The notes: a model not told the origin generated them from the letters alone. Shown: positions 32,122 to 42,224, counted from the stretch's first letter. The stretch is 64,000 nucleotides of DNA from Bradyrhizobium sp. AZCC 1693 (GCF_036924745.1 NZ_JAZHSD010000001.1:3224001-3288000), one strand, 5' to 3'. Numbers and translations: made by a program.

Positions 32122-32724
32122 TTGTCCGATCTTGCCGCCGACGACCTCGCCACGATCTATCCCGCGCCCTCGCCGCGCGTCATCGCAAAGGCGCGGCCGG
32201 AGATCGACGTCCATGCGAAGAAATTCATCGGCATGTCGCCGTTCTGCGTGCTGGCGACGTCAGGCACGGACGGCAGCGTCGATGCTTCGCCGCGCGGCGG
32301 CAATCCCGGCTTCATCCATGTCGCGGGACCGAACGTGCTCTTGATGCCGGATCGCTCGGGCAACAACCGCATCGACAGTTTTCGCAACATCGTCGAAGGA
32401 AGTGGCTTCGTGCAGCTGATCTTCTTCGTGCCGGGGATCGACGAGACGCTGCGCGTCGGCGGCAAGGGCAAAGTGTCTGTCGATCCGGAGCTGATGGCGT
32501 CGATGGTGGAGTTCGGCAAGCCGCCGCGCGCGGTGCTGCGCATCGACGTCAGGGAAGCCTATTTCCACTGCGGCAAGGCGCTGATGCGCTCGAAATTGTG
32601 GGGAGGTGAGCGGGTCGAGCGCTCGGTGATGCCCAGCATCGGCGAAGTGATCCACGACCAGACCGGCCTCGGCGAGCGCGAAAGCCAGGACGTGATCTAC
32701 GAGCGCTACAAGACGCAGTTGTAG
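32122..32724 (+). CDS. Pyridoxamine 5'-phosphate oxidase-fold flavin protein
   Basis: A 200-residue protein from the TTG at 32122, which has a GAGGAGCC site seven bases upstream; an ATG at 32068 is in frame but has no ribosome site. The split-barrel FMN fold is seen in FIGMSPFCVLATSGTDGSVD, SPRGGNPGFIHV and FRNIVEGSGFVQLIFFVPG. This pattern is the MSMEG_1061-type subfamily. The substrate is not known; such proteins often act as F420- or FMN-dependent reductases. Confidence 0.88.
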   Translation: MSDLAADDLATIYPAPSPRVIAKARPEIDVHAKKFIGMSPFCVLATSGTDGSVDASPRGGNPGFIHVAGPNVLLMPDRSGNNRIDSFRNIVEGSGFVQLIFFVPGIDETLRVGGKGKVSVDPELMASMVEFGKPPRAVLRIDVREAYFHCGKALMRSKLWGGERVERSVMPSIGEVIHDQTGLGERESQDVIYERYKTQL

Positions 32725-32757
32725 TAACCGCCCAGCAATTCGCGCAGCTCTCTCGCC

Positions 32758-32845
32758 GTCATGCCCGGGCTTGACCCGGGCATCCACGACTTAACAGTTT
32801 CGCGGCGACGAAGACGTGGATGGCCGGGACAAGCCCGGCCATGAC
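32758..32845. repeat. Palindromic repeat, family B, copy 2
   Basis: GTCATGCCCGGGCTTGACCC at the left and AAGCCCGGCCATGAC at the right, with the inner CATCCACG and CGTGGATGG. It sits between two genes that converge. Confidence 0.85.
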
Positions 32846-32891
32846 GAATTGGATGGAGTTGCGCCCTAAATACTAAATTGAGAGCATGGAC

Positions 32892-33377
32892 TCAGTCCCC
32901 GTTCTCCAATCCGCCAACATGCTTCTGCGTGTAGAGCTCGAGGCCGATGCGCTGGATCAAATCAAGCTGGGTTTCGAGGAAATCGATGTGATGTTCCTCG
33001 TCCTTCATCAGCTGTTCGAACAGGTCGCGTGAGACGTAGTCCTTGACGCTATGGCAGTGGGTTGCGGCTTCCTGGTAGAGCGTGCGCGCTGATATCTCGG
33101 AGGCCAGATCGCATTCGATGATTTCCTTGACGTTCTGGCCGATGCGCAGGGGATCGAGCACCTGCATGTTGGGAAAGCCGTCGAGGAACAGGATCCGGTC
33201 GGTGAACTTGTCGGCGTGCTCCATCTCCTCGATGGATTCCTTGCGCCAGACCTTGGCAAATTCCAAAAGGCCCCAATTGTTCAGGAGCCGGTAATGCAGC
33301 CAGTACTGGTTGATCGCGGTGAGCTCGCTGCGCAGGCCCTTGTTGAGATAGTCGATGACTTTGGGATCGCCCTGCAT
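32892..33377 (-). CDS. bfr: Bacterioferritin
   Basis: A 161-residue iron-storage protein that assembles into a 24-mer with heme. Ligands of the ferroxidase centre are seen as Glu in [11 protein letters not shown] (about 18), Glu and His in EEMEHADKF (about 51-54), Glu in [10 protein letters not shown] (about 94), and Glu/His in DEEHHIDFL (about 127-130). The heme Met is in IEEMEHA. The ATG at 33377 has a GGAG site; an ATG twelve bases upstream is less likely. An Irr/ICE box lies 45 bases before the start. The ferredoxin gene lies upstream on the same strand. Confidence 0.97.
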   Translation of the reverse strand: MQGDPKVIDYLNKGLRSELTAINQYWLHYRLLNNWGLLEFAKVWRKESIEEMEHADKFTDRILFLDGFPNMQVLDPLRIGQNVKEIIECDLASEISARTLYQEAATHCHSVKDYVSRDLFEQLMKDEEHHIDFLETQLDLIQRIGLELYTQKHVGGLENGD

Positions 33378-33421
33378 GGTCCACTCCAATTTCCTCAGGC
33401 CAAACGTGGCCTGACACTACA

Positions 33422-33438
33422 TTTAGAATGCTTCTAAA
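33422..33438 (-). promoter_or_regulatory. Irr-binding iron control element (ICE box) upstream of bfr
   Basis: TTTAGAA, TGC, TTCTAAA: a perfect palindrome identical to the ICE consensus that Irr binds in Bradyrhizobium and other Rhizobiales. It ends about 45 bases upstream of the bacterioferritin ATG, a position for repression when iron is scarce. This is the expected logic for a storage protein. Confidence 0.85.
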
Positions 33439-33516
33439 TCAGTTTGGAGCCGAGAGCAACCGCCGCGCAAAAAAAGCGGTGGAAGCGGCGGAAATCAGGG
33501 GGATTCGAAGGGGTTT

Positions 33517-33792
33517 TCAGCAGGCCGCGAGCGCGAACGCCGGAGCAGTATCCTGCGCGGGCTCGTCATTGGCCGCGTGGCGGCTGTGCGGGCAACCGGA
33601 GCAGCATTCCTTGGCGCAGGCGCCGAGGGCTTCGTCGATGATGGTCTTGATCGTGCGCGCGCACCGGCCGCATTCGGCGCTGCAGCCGAGGCAACCGTAA
33701 ATCTGTTTCGGATTTCGCGGCAGGTCCGAGGATGCACTTACGGCATTACGGACATCGTGGTCGCTCAAAACGTTGCAGGAACAGACGATCAT
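33517..33792 (-). CDS. bfd: Bacterioferritin-associated ferredoxin with Cys-rich tail
   Basis: A 91-residue protein; E. coli Bfd has 64 residues. C4 and C6 (VCSCN) and C41 and C44 (CGRC) give the CxC...CxxC set that binds the 2Fe-2S cluster, used to reduce the stored iron in bacterioferritin. Two further Cys (C34, C37) lie before it. Beyond the normal end comes a tail with C59, C63, C64 and C67 (ACAKECCSGCPH) that has no equivalent in the short form. It precedes bfr on the same strand with a 139-base gap. Confidence 0.92.
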   Translation of the reverse strand: MIVCSCNVLSDHDVRNAVSASSDLPRNPKQIYGCLGCSAECGRCARTIKTIIDEALGACAKECCSGCPHSRHAANDEPAQDTAPAFALAAC

Positions 33793-33975
33793 GAAATGGA
33801 AAGAACCCTAGTGTGATGCGACCCCATCGATATTTAAGAGCGCGCCAGGATGCAAAAGGAAAAGCCGCATTTTCAAGCAATTCCAAACTGATGCCGGAGA
33901 AATACTGGAATGAATCTAAAAAGGTGACATTGCGCTAGATCACACTGGCACTGAATTACCGGCAGGTTTTCGGCG

Positions 33976-34260
33976 TCAATCGCCGCCACCGCCGCCACCG
34001 CCGCCATCGCCGCCGCCTCCCCCGCCATCCCCGCTGGAATCGCTGGACGATGTGGAGCTATCCGACGAGGAACTGTCGCTGCCGAACCAGGAAAACAGGT
34101 TCCAGCCGTCGCCACTGGAACTGCCGCTGGAGCCGCTGCTGGAAGCGTCGCTGCCTGCGCTCTCGCGCTGCGTCTTGCGGTTTTGCACCCGGTTCATCAG
34201 CAGGTAGCAAATCAGCGAGGTCCCGCCGACCGCCACCATGAATGCCGCCATTCCGATCAT
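33976..34260 (-). CDS. Small membrane protein with Ser- and Gly-rich tail
   Basis: A 94-residue protein. Residues 1-22 form one membrane helix (MAAFMVAVGGTSLICYLLM). A short basic stretch follows, then a Ser/Asp-rich part, then a tail of repeated DGGGGG units. The tail is close to the one at the end of the GRDP-like protein at 5361-6062. No family is recognised. The low-complexity end makes the exact protein length sensitive to repeat slippage. Confidence 0.7.
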   Translation of the reverse strand: MIGMAAFMVAVGGTSLICYLLMNRVQNRKTQRESAGSDASSSGSSGSSSGDGWNLFSWFGSDSSSSDSSTSSSDSSGDGGGGGGDGGGGGGGGD

Positions 34261-34437
34261 CGGGGATTCCTTCGTTCAGCGTTCAGGACTTTAGGTATCT
34301 TTGCACCGCAACCTGTTGGTCCTTCCTGTTTTGGTCGGCCAGGAGCCGCAGCCGTTCATTGATCATTCAAGTGAAATGTGGAACTTTTTCCCGGACAAAA
34401 CTTAACGTCCTCTGCTCCCCACGAGAAAGGTGAGGCC

Positions 34438-34749
34438 ATGAAGAAAACATTGATGGCGCTTGGCGCCGCCGCCGCATTGACCGTTTCGGCCGTGGCTATT
34501 CCCGCCCCCGCCCATGCGCAGCGCGGTGTTGCAGCAGGCGTCGCCGCCGGATTGATCGGCGGCGCCATCGTCGGCGGCGCGATTGCTTCGCAGAACGGCT
34601 ATTATTACGGCCCAGGCTATTATGCGCCCGGCTATGGCGGCCCGGCCTACGTGGTCGATCCCGGCTACGGCGAATCCTGCATCTGGCAGCGGCAGCGATT
34701 CTGGGATGGTTACGGCTGGCGGGTCCGCAACGTAAGAGTTTGCGACTAG
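34438..34749 (+). CDS. Small secreted Gly/Tyr-rich protein, first of a tandem pair
   Basis: A 103-residue protein from the ATG at 34438 with a GAAAGGTGAGG site. The signal peptide ends AHAQ. Then comes RGVAAGVAAGLIGGAIVGG, a glycine-zipper-like stretch, a Tyr/Gly/Pro region (GYYYGPGYYAPGYGG) and the end QRFWDGYGWRVRNVRVCD with two Cys. The neighbour at 34981 shares the zipper and the FWDGY-W-R-R-V-VC ending. It is probably an envelope protein of the glycine-zipper kind. Confidence 0.82.
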   Translation: MKKTLMALGAAAALTVSAVAIPAPAHAQRGVAAGVAAGLIGGAIVGGAIASQNGYYYGPGYYAPGYGGPAYVVDPGYGESCIWQRQRFWDGYGWRVRNVRVCD

Positions 34750-34980
34750 CAGCCCGTTCATCTTCATTAAATTGCAGCCAGCATCCCGGAACTGCGCGGC
34801 TTTTCCGGGATGCATGTCGTTTCCGGCCCGAAAAAGACCGCTTTTTCCGGCCACGCTCTGGGAACGTTTACTTTCGATTGACCCATGTGCGCTTTTTTAG
34901 CGAAGCGGCAGTTCGAAAACGGCGTGTGAGTCATCCCTAAACCCGGCGCCCGAAGGCGTCACTCCAGGAGAGCCCAGGAC

Positions 34981-35253
34981 ATGAAGAAGACATTTGCTGC
35001 CTTCGTCGCGATCGCAACGATTGCCGGTTCGCTTACCGCGACGCCCGCAAGCGCACAGCGTGGCGTTGCCGCAGGCGTGGCGGCCGGCCTGATCGGCGGC
35101 GCGATCGTCGGTGGCGCAATCGCCTCCAGCCGCCCGGCCTACGGCGGTCCGGTGTATGTGGAAGAAGCGCCCTACCCGGCGTGCCGCATGGTGCGCGAGC
35201 GCTTCTGGGACGGCTACGAGTGGCGTTTCCGCCGCGTCGAGGTCTGCAACTGA
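34981..35253 (+). CDS. Small secreted protein, second of a tandem pair
   Basis: A 90-residue paralogue of the previous gene. The signal peptide ends PASAQ. The segment RGVAAGVAAGLIGGAIVGG is identical to the first copy, and RFWDGYEWRFRRVEVCN is almost identical, while the Tyr/Gly region is shortened to RPAYGGPVYVEE. An AGGAGAGCCC site precedes the ATG. Duplication is the simplest origin. A terminator follows. Confidence 0.82.
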   Translation: MKKTFAAFVAIATIAGSLTATPASAQRGVAAGVAAGLIGGAIVGGAIASSRPAYGGPVYVEEAPYPACRMVRERFWDGYEWRFRRVEVCN

Positions 35254-35292
35254 TTTGATCTGTTGGCGCGCGACCCGCGCGTCCTGATCCAG

Positions 35293-35322
35293 GCCCGGCC
35301 GAATTTTCGGCCGGGCTTTTTT
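35293..35322 (+). terminator. Rho-independent terminator
   Basis: GCCCGGCCGA, loop ATTT, TCGGCCGGGC, then TTTTTT: a ten-pair perfect stem with a strong T tract. It ends the tandem secreted-protein unit. Confidence 0.92.
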
Positions 35323-35367
35323 CTTGTCTCCACTCGCCGTCAGCGCTTCGCTCGAAAACGCTATTGA

Positions 35368-36603
35368 TCAGCGCGCCCCACTCATAGAGCGCAGCACCGC
35401 TTCGCTCGGCCAGCAATCGACCTTGAGGCCGGCGGATTTCTGATACGCGCCCAATGCCGCACGCGTCTGCATGCCCGCTTTGCCGTCGAGCTTGTCCTTG
35501 TAGAGGCCGATGCGCGTCAAATGACGCTGCATGGCTTCGACATCCGCGGAACGCAACTGCGTCGAAGCCGACCACGGGGTGGCGAACGGCTGCGGGCTTA
35601 CCATGCGGTCGGCGAGATGGCCGACGAACAGCACATACAGGTCGGAGAAATTGTATTCCTTGATGACGAAGTAGTTCTTCGTGGTCAGGAACGCCGGGCC
35701 GTAGATGCCCTCGACCTGCAGCAGCGAGGCCGGCTGCGCCTGCTCGGCTGCGCTCAATCTCTGCCCGCGCACCGGCACGAAGCCCGCGCGCAGCCACTCG
35801 CCGATCGGCTTCGTCACCTCGGGCACGCCCATGGTGCAGTCGGCATTGGCGGGCGCCTTCACCTCGTAGGCCCAGCGCACGCCGCCCTGCCAGCCCTTGT
35901 TGACGAGCTGCTGCGCGGCCGAGGCCAGCGCATCCGGGACCGAATGCCAGATGTCGACGCGGCCGTCGCCGTCGAGATCGATGCCGTGCTTGTAATATTC
36001 GGACGGCAGGAATTGGGTGTAGCCGGTGGCGCCGGCCCAGGACGAGCGGAAATCGTTGCGCGCCACCGCGCCCTCACCCAGAATCTTCAGCGCCAGAATG
36101 AATTCGCCGCGGTACTGGTCCTTGCGCCGGCCGACATAGGCCTGCGTCGCCACCACGCGCAGCGTGTCGTACGGCAGGCGGTAGCGGCCATAGTCCGTCT
36201 CGCGGCCCCAGATCGCCAGCACGACGCTTGAAGGAACGCCGAAGCGCTTCTCGATCTCGCTGAGCGCTGCGCGATGCTTCTGCATCAGCTTCTGCCCTTC
36301 GGCGGCCAGCCGCGCGATCGAAGCCTCCTTCACGTAATCCGCCGGCACCTGCACGAACTCGGCCTGCGACGGCGCGCCGGTGGGGGGCCGGCCGGGCAGC
36401 AAGAGATCGGGCAATTTGTAATCGGGCTCGAGCCCCTTCGTCTCGGCATCGAACGTCGCGCGCGATACGCCGGCCGCCTGCGCCTCCGGCCACAGCGAGG
36501 CAATGAACTGGGTGAAGGCGGCGTCGGCGGCGCGAGCCGGGCGCGCCGCGCCCGGCGTCATCGCTGCCAGTATCAGAACCGCGGCTATCAACCTCTGTCG
36601 CAA
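35368..36603 (-). CDS. MltB-type lytic murein transglycosylase with peptidoglycan-binding domain
   Basis: About 411 residues from a TTG at 36603; upstream in-frame ATGs lie inside the UPF0114 gene and are unlikely. The signal peptide reads LIAAVLILAAMTPGAARPARA. The SLT-2 domain spans about 30-330, with the catalytic Glu in WGRETDYGRY and later GATGYTQFLPSEYYKHG and DLDGDGRVDI. The C-terminal 60 residues are a PG_binding_1 domain (MQRHLTRIGLYKDKLDGKAG). It shares the layout of the enzyme at 18682-20034 but differs in detail. The start is the weakest part of the call. Confidence 0.88.
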   Translation of the reverse strand: MRQRLIAAVLILAAMTPGAARPARAADAAFTQFIASLWPEAQAAGVSRATFDAETKGLEPDYKLPDLLLPGRPPTGAPSQAEFVQVPADYVKEASIARLAAEGQKLMQKHRAALSEIEKRFGVPSSVVLAIWGRETDYGRYRLPYDTLRVVATQAYVGRRKDQYRGEFILALKILGEGAVARNDFRSSWAGATGYTQFLPSEYYKHGIDLDGDGRVDIWHSVPDALASAAQQLVNKGWQGGVRWAYEVKAPANADCTMGVPEVTKPIGEWLRAGFVPVRGQRLSAAEQAQPASLLQVEGIYGPAFLTTKNYFVIKEYNFSDLYVLFVGHLADRMVSPQPFATPWSASTQLRSADVEAMQRHLTRIGLYKDKLDGKAGMQTRAALGAYQKSAGLKVDCWPSEAVLRSMSGAR

Positions 36604-36634
36604 ACCGGAATCCTGTCGATCGACACGTCTCGCA

Positions 36635-37225
36635 TCAATGCGAGACGGCGTGTTTGGCATGTTCGGTGGAAACATTCGACAACTTGTCGACATAGGCAAT
36701 GCCAATCGCCGACAGAATGAAAACCGTGTGGATGATGGTCTGCCACATCACGCCGGTTTCGGTGTAGCCGCTCTTGCCCGAGGTCAATCCTCCGGCCTCG
36801 ATGAAGGTGCGCAACAGATGGATCGACGAGATGCCGATGATGGCCATCGCGAGCTTGATCTTGAGCACGCTGGCGTTGACGTGGCTGAGCCATTCCGGCT
36901 GATCGGGATGTCCTTCCAGATTGAGACGGGAGACGAACGTCTCGTAGCCGCCGACGATCACCATCACCAGCAGGTTGGAAATCATCACCACGTCGATCAG
37001 GCCCAACACCGCCAGCATGATCTGCTGCTCGCTGAAATCGAAGGAATGGGCGAACAGGTGCCACAACTCCTTCAGAAACAGCACCACGTAGACGCCCTGC
37101 GCGACGATCAGGCCAATATAAAGCGGCAGCTGCAGCCAGCGGGAGCTGAAGATCAGCAGCGGGATCGGACGCAATGCCTTCCTCTGAGCTTTGGGCGGCA
37201 AGGGTGTTTCGGGAGTGAGGGACAT
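36635..37225 (-). CDS. UPF0114 (YqhA/TIGR00645) membrane protein
   Basis: A 196-residue inner-membrane protein. It has three to four helices: about 31-55, 68-92, 118-142 and 160-180. The family marks are [13 protein letters not shown] near the start, [15 protein letters not shown] near 85, and [10 protein letters not shown] near 140. The function is unknown. The gene ends 32 bases before the transglycosylase start on the same strand, so they may be one transcript. Confidence 0.9.
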   Translation of the reverse strand: MSLTPETPLPPKAQRKALRPIPLLIFSSRWLQLPLYIGLIVAQGVYVVLFLKELWHLFAHSFDFSEQQIMLAVLGLIDVVMISNLLVMVIVGGYETFVSRLNLEGHPDQPEWLSHVNASVLKIKLAMAIIGISSIHLLRTFIEAGGLTSGKSGYTETGVMWQTIIHTVFILSAIGIAYVDKLSNVSTEHAKHAVSH

Positions 37226-37784
37226 TCAGGAGGGCTCGCTTGCGGGGGATTCGGATTGCGGAAGGAGGCCTATATCTACGCAATCTGACCGCGCTGTGAA
37301 GCGACAACTGGCCGCAGCGCGTATTACCGGATCGTCACGTTAGCCGGAGGTTCAAGGCAAAATAGCGATATTGCACACCCCGCGTGAAAGCTTTTCCCAG
37401 GCCTGATCTCGCGATCGAGACGCACGCGCTGCCAGCACGGCGAGAGCAACGATCGGCGTCTACCCGGCCCATCCGTTCCGGGCTACGTTCAGCGCGAAGC
37501 AGGCTAAATGCAGGCAGTTTATCAACAGGGTCGTCCCTGCGAACGCAGGGACCCATACCGCGTGATCTATCGAGAAAGCGCGGGTCGCAGACGCTCTGCG
37601 CTGACCGACGCGCGCTGTCGCTTGCTGAAGCAAAGCCATCTCCCGCTTGTGCCCATTCCGCCGGCCGCGGCGTATGGGCCCCTGCTTTCGCAAGGGCGAC
37701 AAGTTGATGGGTTCTTTCCCCGCGTTCGCAGGGACGACACTTGTTACGCCACCGCAGCCCGAGCGCATCGGCCAATGCCTGAAC
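37226..37784. other. 559-base intergenic stretch, mostly repeat DNA
   Basis: It lies between the UPF0114 gene (start at 37225) and the end of ettA. The part 37530-37738 is a repeat unit bounded by GTCGTCCCTGCGAACGCAGG and GCGTTCGCAGGGACGAC. The rest has no gene with a ribosome site. All open frames here cross the repeat. Confidence 0.6.
37530..37738. repeat. Long composite repeat, family H
   Basis: GTCGTCCCTGCGAACGCAGG opens and GCGTTCGCAGGGACGAC closes the unit, and an inner copy of GGGCCCCTGCTTTCGCAAGG lies at about 37676. The outer arms are inverted, as in other families here, but the unit is twice as long. Confidence 0.7.
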
Positions 37785-39434
<1,650 letters not shown>

Positions 39435-39666
39435 CGAGAGCCCTTAGAATCGTTGGATTTTGCGGAAATTTGCTGCCGCTGATGTAGCGGCGTGGCCCCG
39501 AAAGGGCAACCGCGGGAACCCGTTTTCCATCCGTTCACCACGGCTGAATACGGGATGGACACCATGTGGGCCGAGATCCCGACAATTGAAACTATCTTTT
39601 AATAAATCAGGCGAAAACTCGTCTTCAGGCGCCGAATAAGGCGTTTTGAAAACAAGGGCCCGCGTC

Positions 39667-39861
39667 ATGGCTACGATCGGTTCGGCATCCCTTTCCGCCC
39701 CGGTGCATGCAAGCGCCGGACTGGCAAAACCGCTGGCAGAACTCCGCACCTTCTGGCGCCAGTTCATCGCCAAGGCATTCAACCCCTACCGCCCGGAACT
39801 GCATTATATGCGCGGCCCGGGACCAGCCTGGCGCGCCAAACACCTCGGCCGTTCGCGCTGA
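39667..39861 (+). CDS. Small hypothetical protein
   Basis: A 64-residue, basic protein from the ATG at 39667, with an AAGGG stretch ten bases upstream. It reads as a short Ala/Ser-rich start and then LAELRTFWRQFIAKAFNPYRP, ending with a basic AKHLGRSR. The first 15 residues are not a clear signal. I recognise no family. It is in the gap between ettA and the dehydrogenase gene. Confidence 0.45.
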   Translation: MATIGSASLSAPVHASAGLAKPLAELRTFWRQFIAKAFNPYRPELHYMRGPGPAWRAKHLGRSR

Positions 39862-39986
39862 GCTTCGCGTTTTTTTGAGGCAGCCTCTCGTTTAAGTCCG
39901 CTTGCGCCATCCCCGATTGCGCGCAACCATGGCGACATCCCCGACGGCCGTTTCCGGCCGTCATCCTCGCCACCAACGGACCTCCC

Positions 39987-40946
39987 ATGACGCGGCTGCG
40001 CTGTGCAATCCTCGACGACTATCTCAACGTGGCGCTCTCGGTCGCCGACTGGTCCAAAGTCTCCGACCGGGTCGACGTCACCGTGTTCAACCAGCCGTTT
40101 GCGACCGCGGAAGCCGCCGCCGGCGCGCTCAGGGATTTCGAGATCATCTGCGCGATGCGCGAACGCACCCCGTTCCCACGCGCCATGTTTGCAGGCCTGC
40201 CCAACCTGAAACTCCTGATCACATCGGGCATGCGCAATGCCGCCATCGATATGGAAGCCGCCAAGGACCACAAGGTGACGCTGTGCGGCACGCAATGGGG
40301 CCGCGACCCGACCGCGCCCTTGACCATGGGCCTGATCCTGGAACTGACCCGCAATATCGGCCGCGAAAACGCGCGCATGCATGCCGGTGAGCCCCTGCAG
40401 AAATTCGTCGGCATGGAGATCGAGGGCCGGACGCTCGGGGTGATCGGCCTCGGCAAGCTCGGCACCAAGGTATCGAAGCTGGCGCAGGCCTTCGGCATGA
40501 ACGTGATCGCGTGGAGCCCGAATTTGACGCCGGAGAAGTGCAAGGAAGTCGGCGTTACCTACGCCAGCAAGGAAGAGCTGTTCTCGACCGCCGACATCGT
40601 CACCATCCATGTGGTGCTGAGCCAGCGCTCGCGCGGGCTGGTCGGCGCTGCGGATCTGGCGCGGATGAAGCCGACCGCCTACCTCGTCAACACCGCGCGC
40701 GGGCCGATCGTCGACGAAGGCGCGCTATTGGAAGCGCTGACGCAAAAGAAGATCGCGGGCGCCGGCGTCGACGTGTTCTCGGTCGAGCCGCTGCCGGTCG
40801 ACCATCCCTTCCGCAAGCTCGACAACATGGTGCTGACACCGCATCTCGGCTACGTCACCGGGGACAGCTTTCGCAACCACTATCAGCAGATGGTCGAGGG
40901 CATCGACGCCTGGTTCAGGGGCGAGCCAAAGCAGCGGCTGGCCTAG
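39987..40946 (+). CDS. D-2-hydroxyacid dehydrogenase
   Basis: A 319-residue NAD(P)-dependent enzyme of the D-isomer-specific family. The nucleotide-binding loop GVIGLGKLGTKV is near residue 151; the catalytic Arg is in NTARGPIVD near 237, the Glu in VFSVEPLP near 267, and the His in TPHLGYVTG near 288. It should convert a 2-keto acid to a D-2-hydroxy acid or the reverse; the substrate is not known. Repeat family F begins at the stop codon. Confidence 0.93.
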   Translation: MTRLRCAILDDYLNVALSVADWSKVSDRVDVTVFNQPFATAEAAAGALRDFEIICAMRERTPFPRAMFAGLPNLKLLITSGMRNAAIDMEAAKDHKVTLCGTQWGRDPTAPLTMGLILELTRNIGRENARMHAGEPLQKFVGMEIEGRTLGVIGLGKLGTKVSKLAQAFGMNVIAWSPNLTPEKCKEVGVTYASKEELFSTADIVTIHVVLSQRSRGLVGAADLARMKPTAYLVNTARGPIVDEGALLEALTQKKIAGAGVDVFSVEPLPVDHPFRKLDNMVLTPHLGYVTGDSFRNHYQQMVEGIDAWFRGEPKQRLA

Positions 40947-41043
40947 AGCTTCGGCTCTGATGAAATCAGAACCGAAACTCTAGGTTCTTGTTTTGACGCG
41001 TTTTCTTCACGCGAACCGGTATCCACTTCGCTCGAAAACGCTA
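40943..41043. repeat. Dispersed repeat, family F, copy 2 (inverted)
   Basis: CTAGAGCTTCGGCTCTGATG, GACGCGTTTTCTTCACGCG and the closing CACTTCGCTCGAAAACGCT are the reverse complement of the parts of copy 1 at 22263-22376. It overlaps the dehydrogenase stop codon. Confidence 0.85.
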
Positions 41044-41052
41044 TGGCCAAGC

Positions 41053-42018
41053 TCAGGCCGCATGCTGCGTGGTGGCCCGGCTTGCGACCTCCGCGAAGCC
41101 CTGGCGCCATGACGGATGCGCCGGCCGCCAGCCGAGCTCGCGCCTGGCCTTGGCGTTGGAGCCTGCCCGCACCTCGGTCATCATCGAAACCAGGTGCTCG
41201 CCGGCGAACAACCGGCCAAGCCAGGCCGGCACGCGAATCGGCGACCTGGCTCCGAGCAAGGTGGCAAGGGCGGGCAGCCATTCGCTGACTTCTGCCGGTT
41301 CATCGTCGACGATGTTGTAGATATTGCCGGGCCTGCCGCGCTCGACGGCCGCAACGGTAGCGGCAGCCGCATCAGCGACGTGAATGAACGACCACCGTCC
41401 GCCGCCGCCGCCGATCAGCGGCACGCGGCGGCCGCGCACCTGATCGATCATCGCGCGCGAGAGCATTCCAGTGTCCGGGCCGTAGAATGATCCATATCGC
41501 AGGACAATCCCTTCAGGGTTTGTGGAGCCGGTGACGGCGCCTTCCAGATACTTGATCGCTTCCAGCGTGGGGCGCAGCTCCTCTGGCGGATCGGGATCGA
41601 GTGCATCAGCCTCCGTCTTGATCGATGCGCCGCCGCGGCCGTAATTCCAGCCGCAGTAGCTCTGGGCGATGAAACGTTTCACCCCGGCTTCGCGTGCGGC
41701 CGCCGACAGGAAATCGGTTCCTTCCGTGCGCAGGCGGTTGGTGGTGGCGAAGGCACGATCGAAATGCCTGAGATCGGTGACATCAGCGAGATCGGTCATC
41801 TGGTCGATGATGATGTCGGGCTTCGCCGCGATCACGGTGTCGCGAATGGCCGGCTCGTCGAGTCCATTGGCGATCGCAGGTTCCGCGCCCATCCGTTTGA
41901 TGATCGCGGCCTTCGCCGGTGTTCGCGTCGTGCCGACGACAGAATGACCGGCTGCAATCAGCTGCGGAACGAGCTGAAGGCCGACCGCGCCCGTGGCGCC
42001 CGCAACAAGAATTCGCAT
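41053..42018 (-). CDS. Extended SDR / NAD-dependent epimerase-like oxidoreductase
   Basis: A 321-residue protein. The start is MRILVAGATGAVG, with the cofactor loop GATGAVG at about 7-13 and RTP after the second strand. The active-site area contains YCGWNYGRGG near residue 120, but the Tyr-x3-Lys pair is not plain. The Rossmann fold continues with HVADAAAATVAAVERG near 220. The substrate is unknown; many relatives act on nucleotide-sugars or reduce quinones. It converges on the dehydrogenase gene. Confidence 0.85.
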   Translation of the reverse strand: MRILVAGATGAVGLQLVPQLIAAGHSVVGTTRTPAKAAIIKRMGAEPAIANGLDEPAIRDTVIAAKPDIIIDQMTDLADVTDLRHFDRAFATTNRLRTEGTDFLSAAAREAGVKRFIAQSYCGWNYGRGGASIKTEADALDPDPPEELRPTLEAIKYLEGAVTGSTNPEGIVLRYGSFYGPDTGMLSRAMIDQVRGRRVPLIGGGGGRWSFIHVADAAAATVAAVERGRPGNIYNIVDDEPAEVSEWLPALATLLGARSPIRVPAWLGRLFAGEHLVSMMTEVRAGSNAKARRELGWRPAHPSWRQGFAEVASRATTQHAA

Positions 42019-42172
42019 GGCATGATCCTCATATTCGTTGCGACCGAACGGCAGGTAGTCGGAGCGAATGTGAAATCAAGCGTGCGAATGTGGCGGCGGA
42101 AACCTGTGTGGCGCGGAACCCAGATCAGTCCGGGGCCGACGGCACCCGATAATCCAACAAACATGCCCCAAC

Positions 42173-42197
42173 AAAAAAGGCGCGCCCTCGGCGCGCC
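42173..42197 (-). terminator. Rho-independent terminator after the L,D-transpeptidase gene
   Basis: On the minus strand: GGCGCGCC, GAG, GGCGCGCC, TTTTTT. The eight-base stem is perfect and the T tract is strong. It lies 27 bases after the transpeptidase stop. Confidence 0.9.
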
Positions 42198-42224
42198 TCA
42201 GATGCTTGTCCTACAACATGCCGT

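Noticed and set aside
33885..33905. A second Irr-like box upstream of bfd (TTTAGATTCATTCCAGT on the minus strand)
   Set aside because: Only the first half matches the ICE consensus; the other half has four mismatches, so it is below what can be supported.
34782..34822. Stem-loop GCATCCCGGAA...TTCCGGGATGC after the first tandem secreted-protein gene, as a terminator
   Set aside because: The stem is good, but there is no T tract after it, so a termination role cannot be supported.
37530..37738. Possible CRISPR or small RNA array in the 37.5 kb gap
   Set aside because: The repeated arms are inverted, not direct, spacers are not uniform, and no cas gene is near. It is a composite palindromic repeat.
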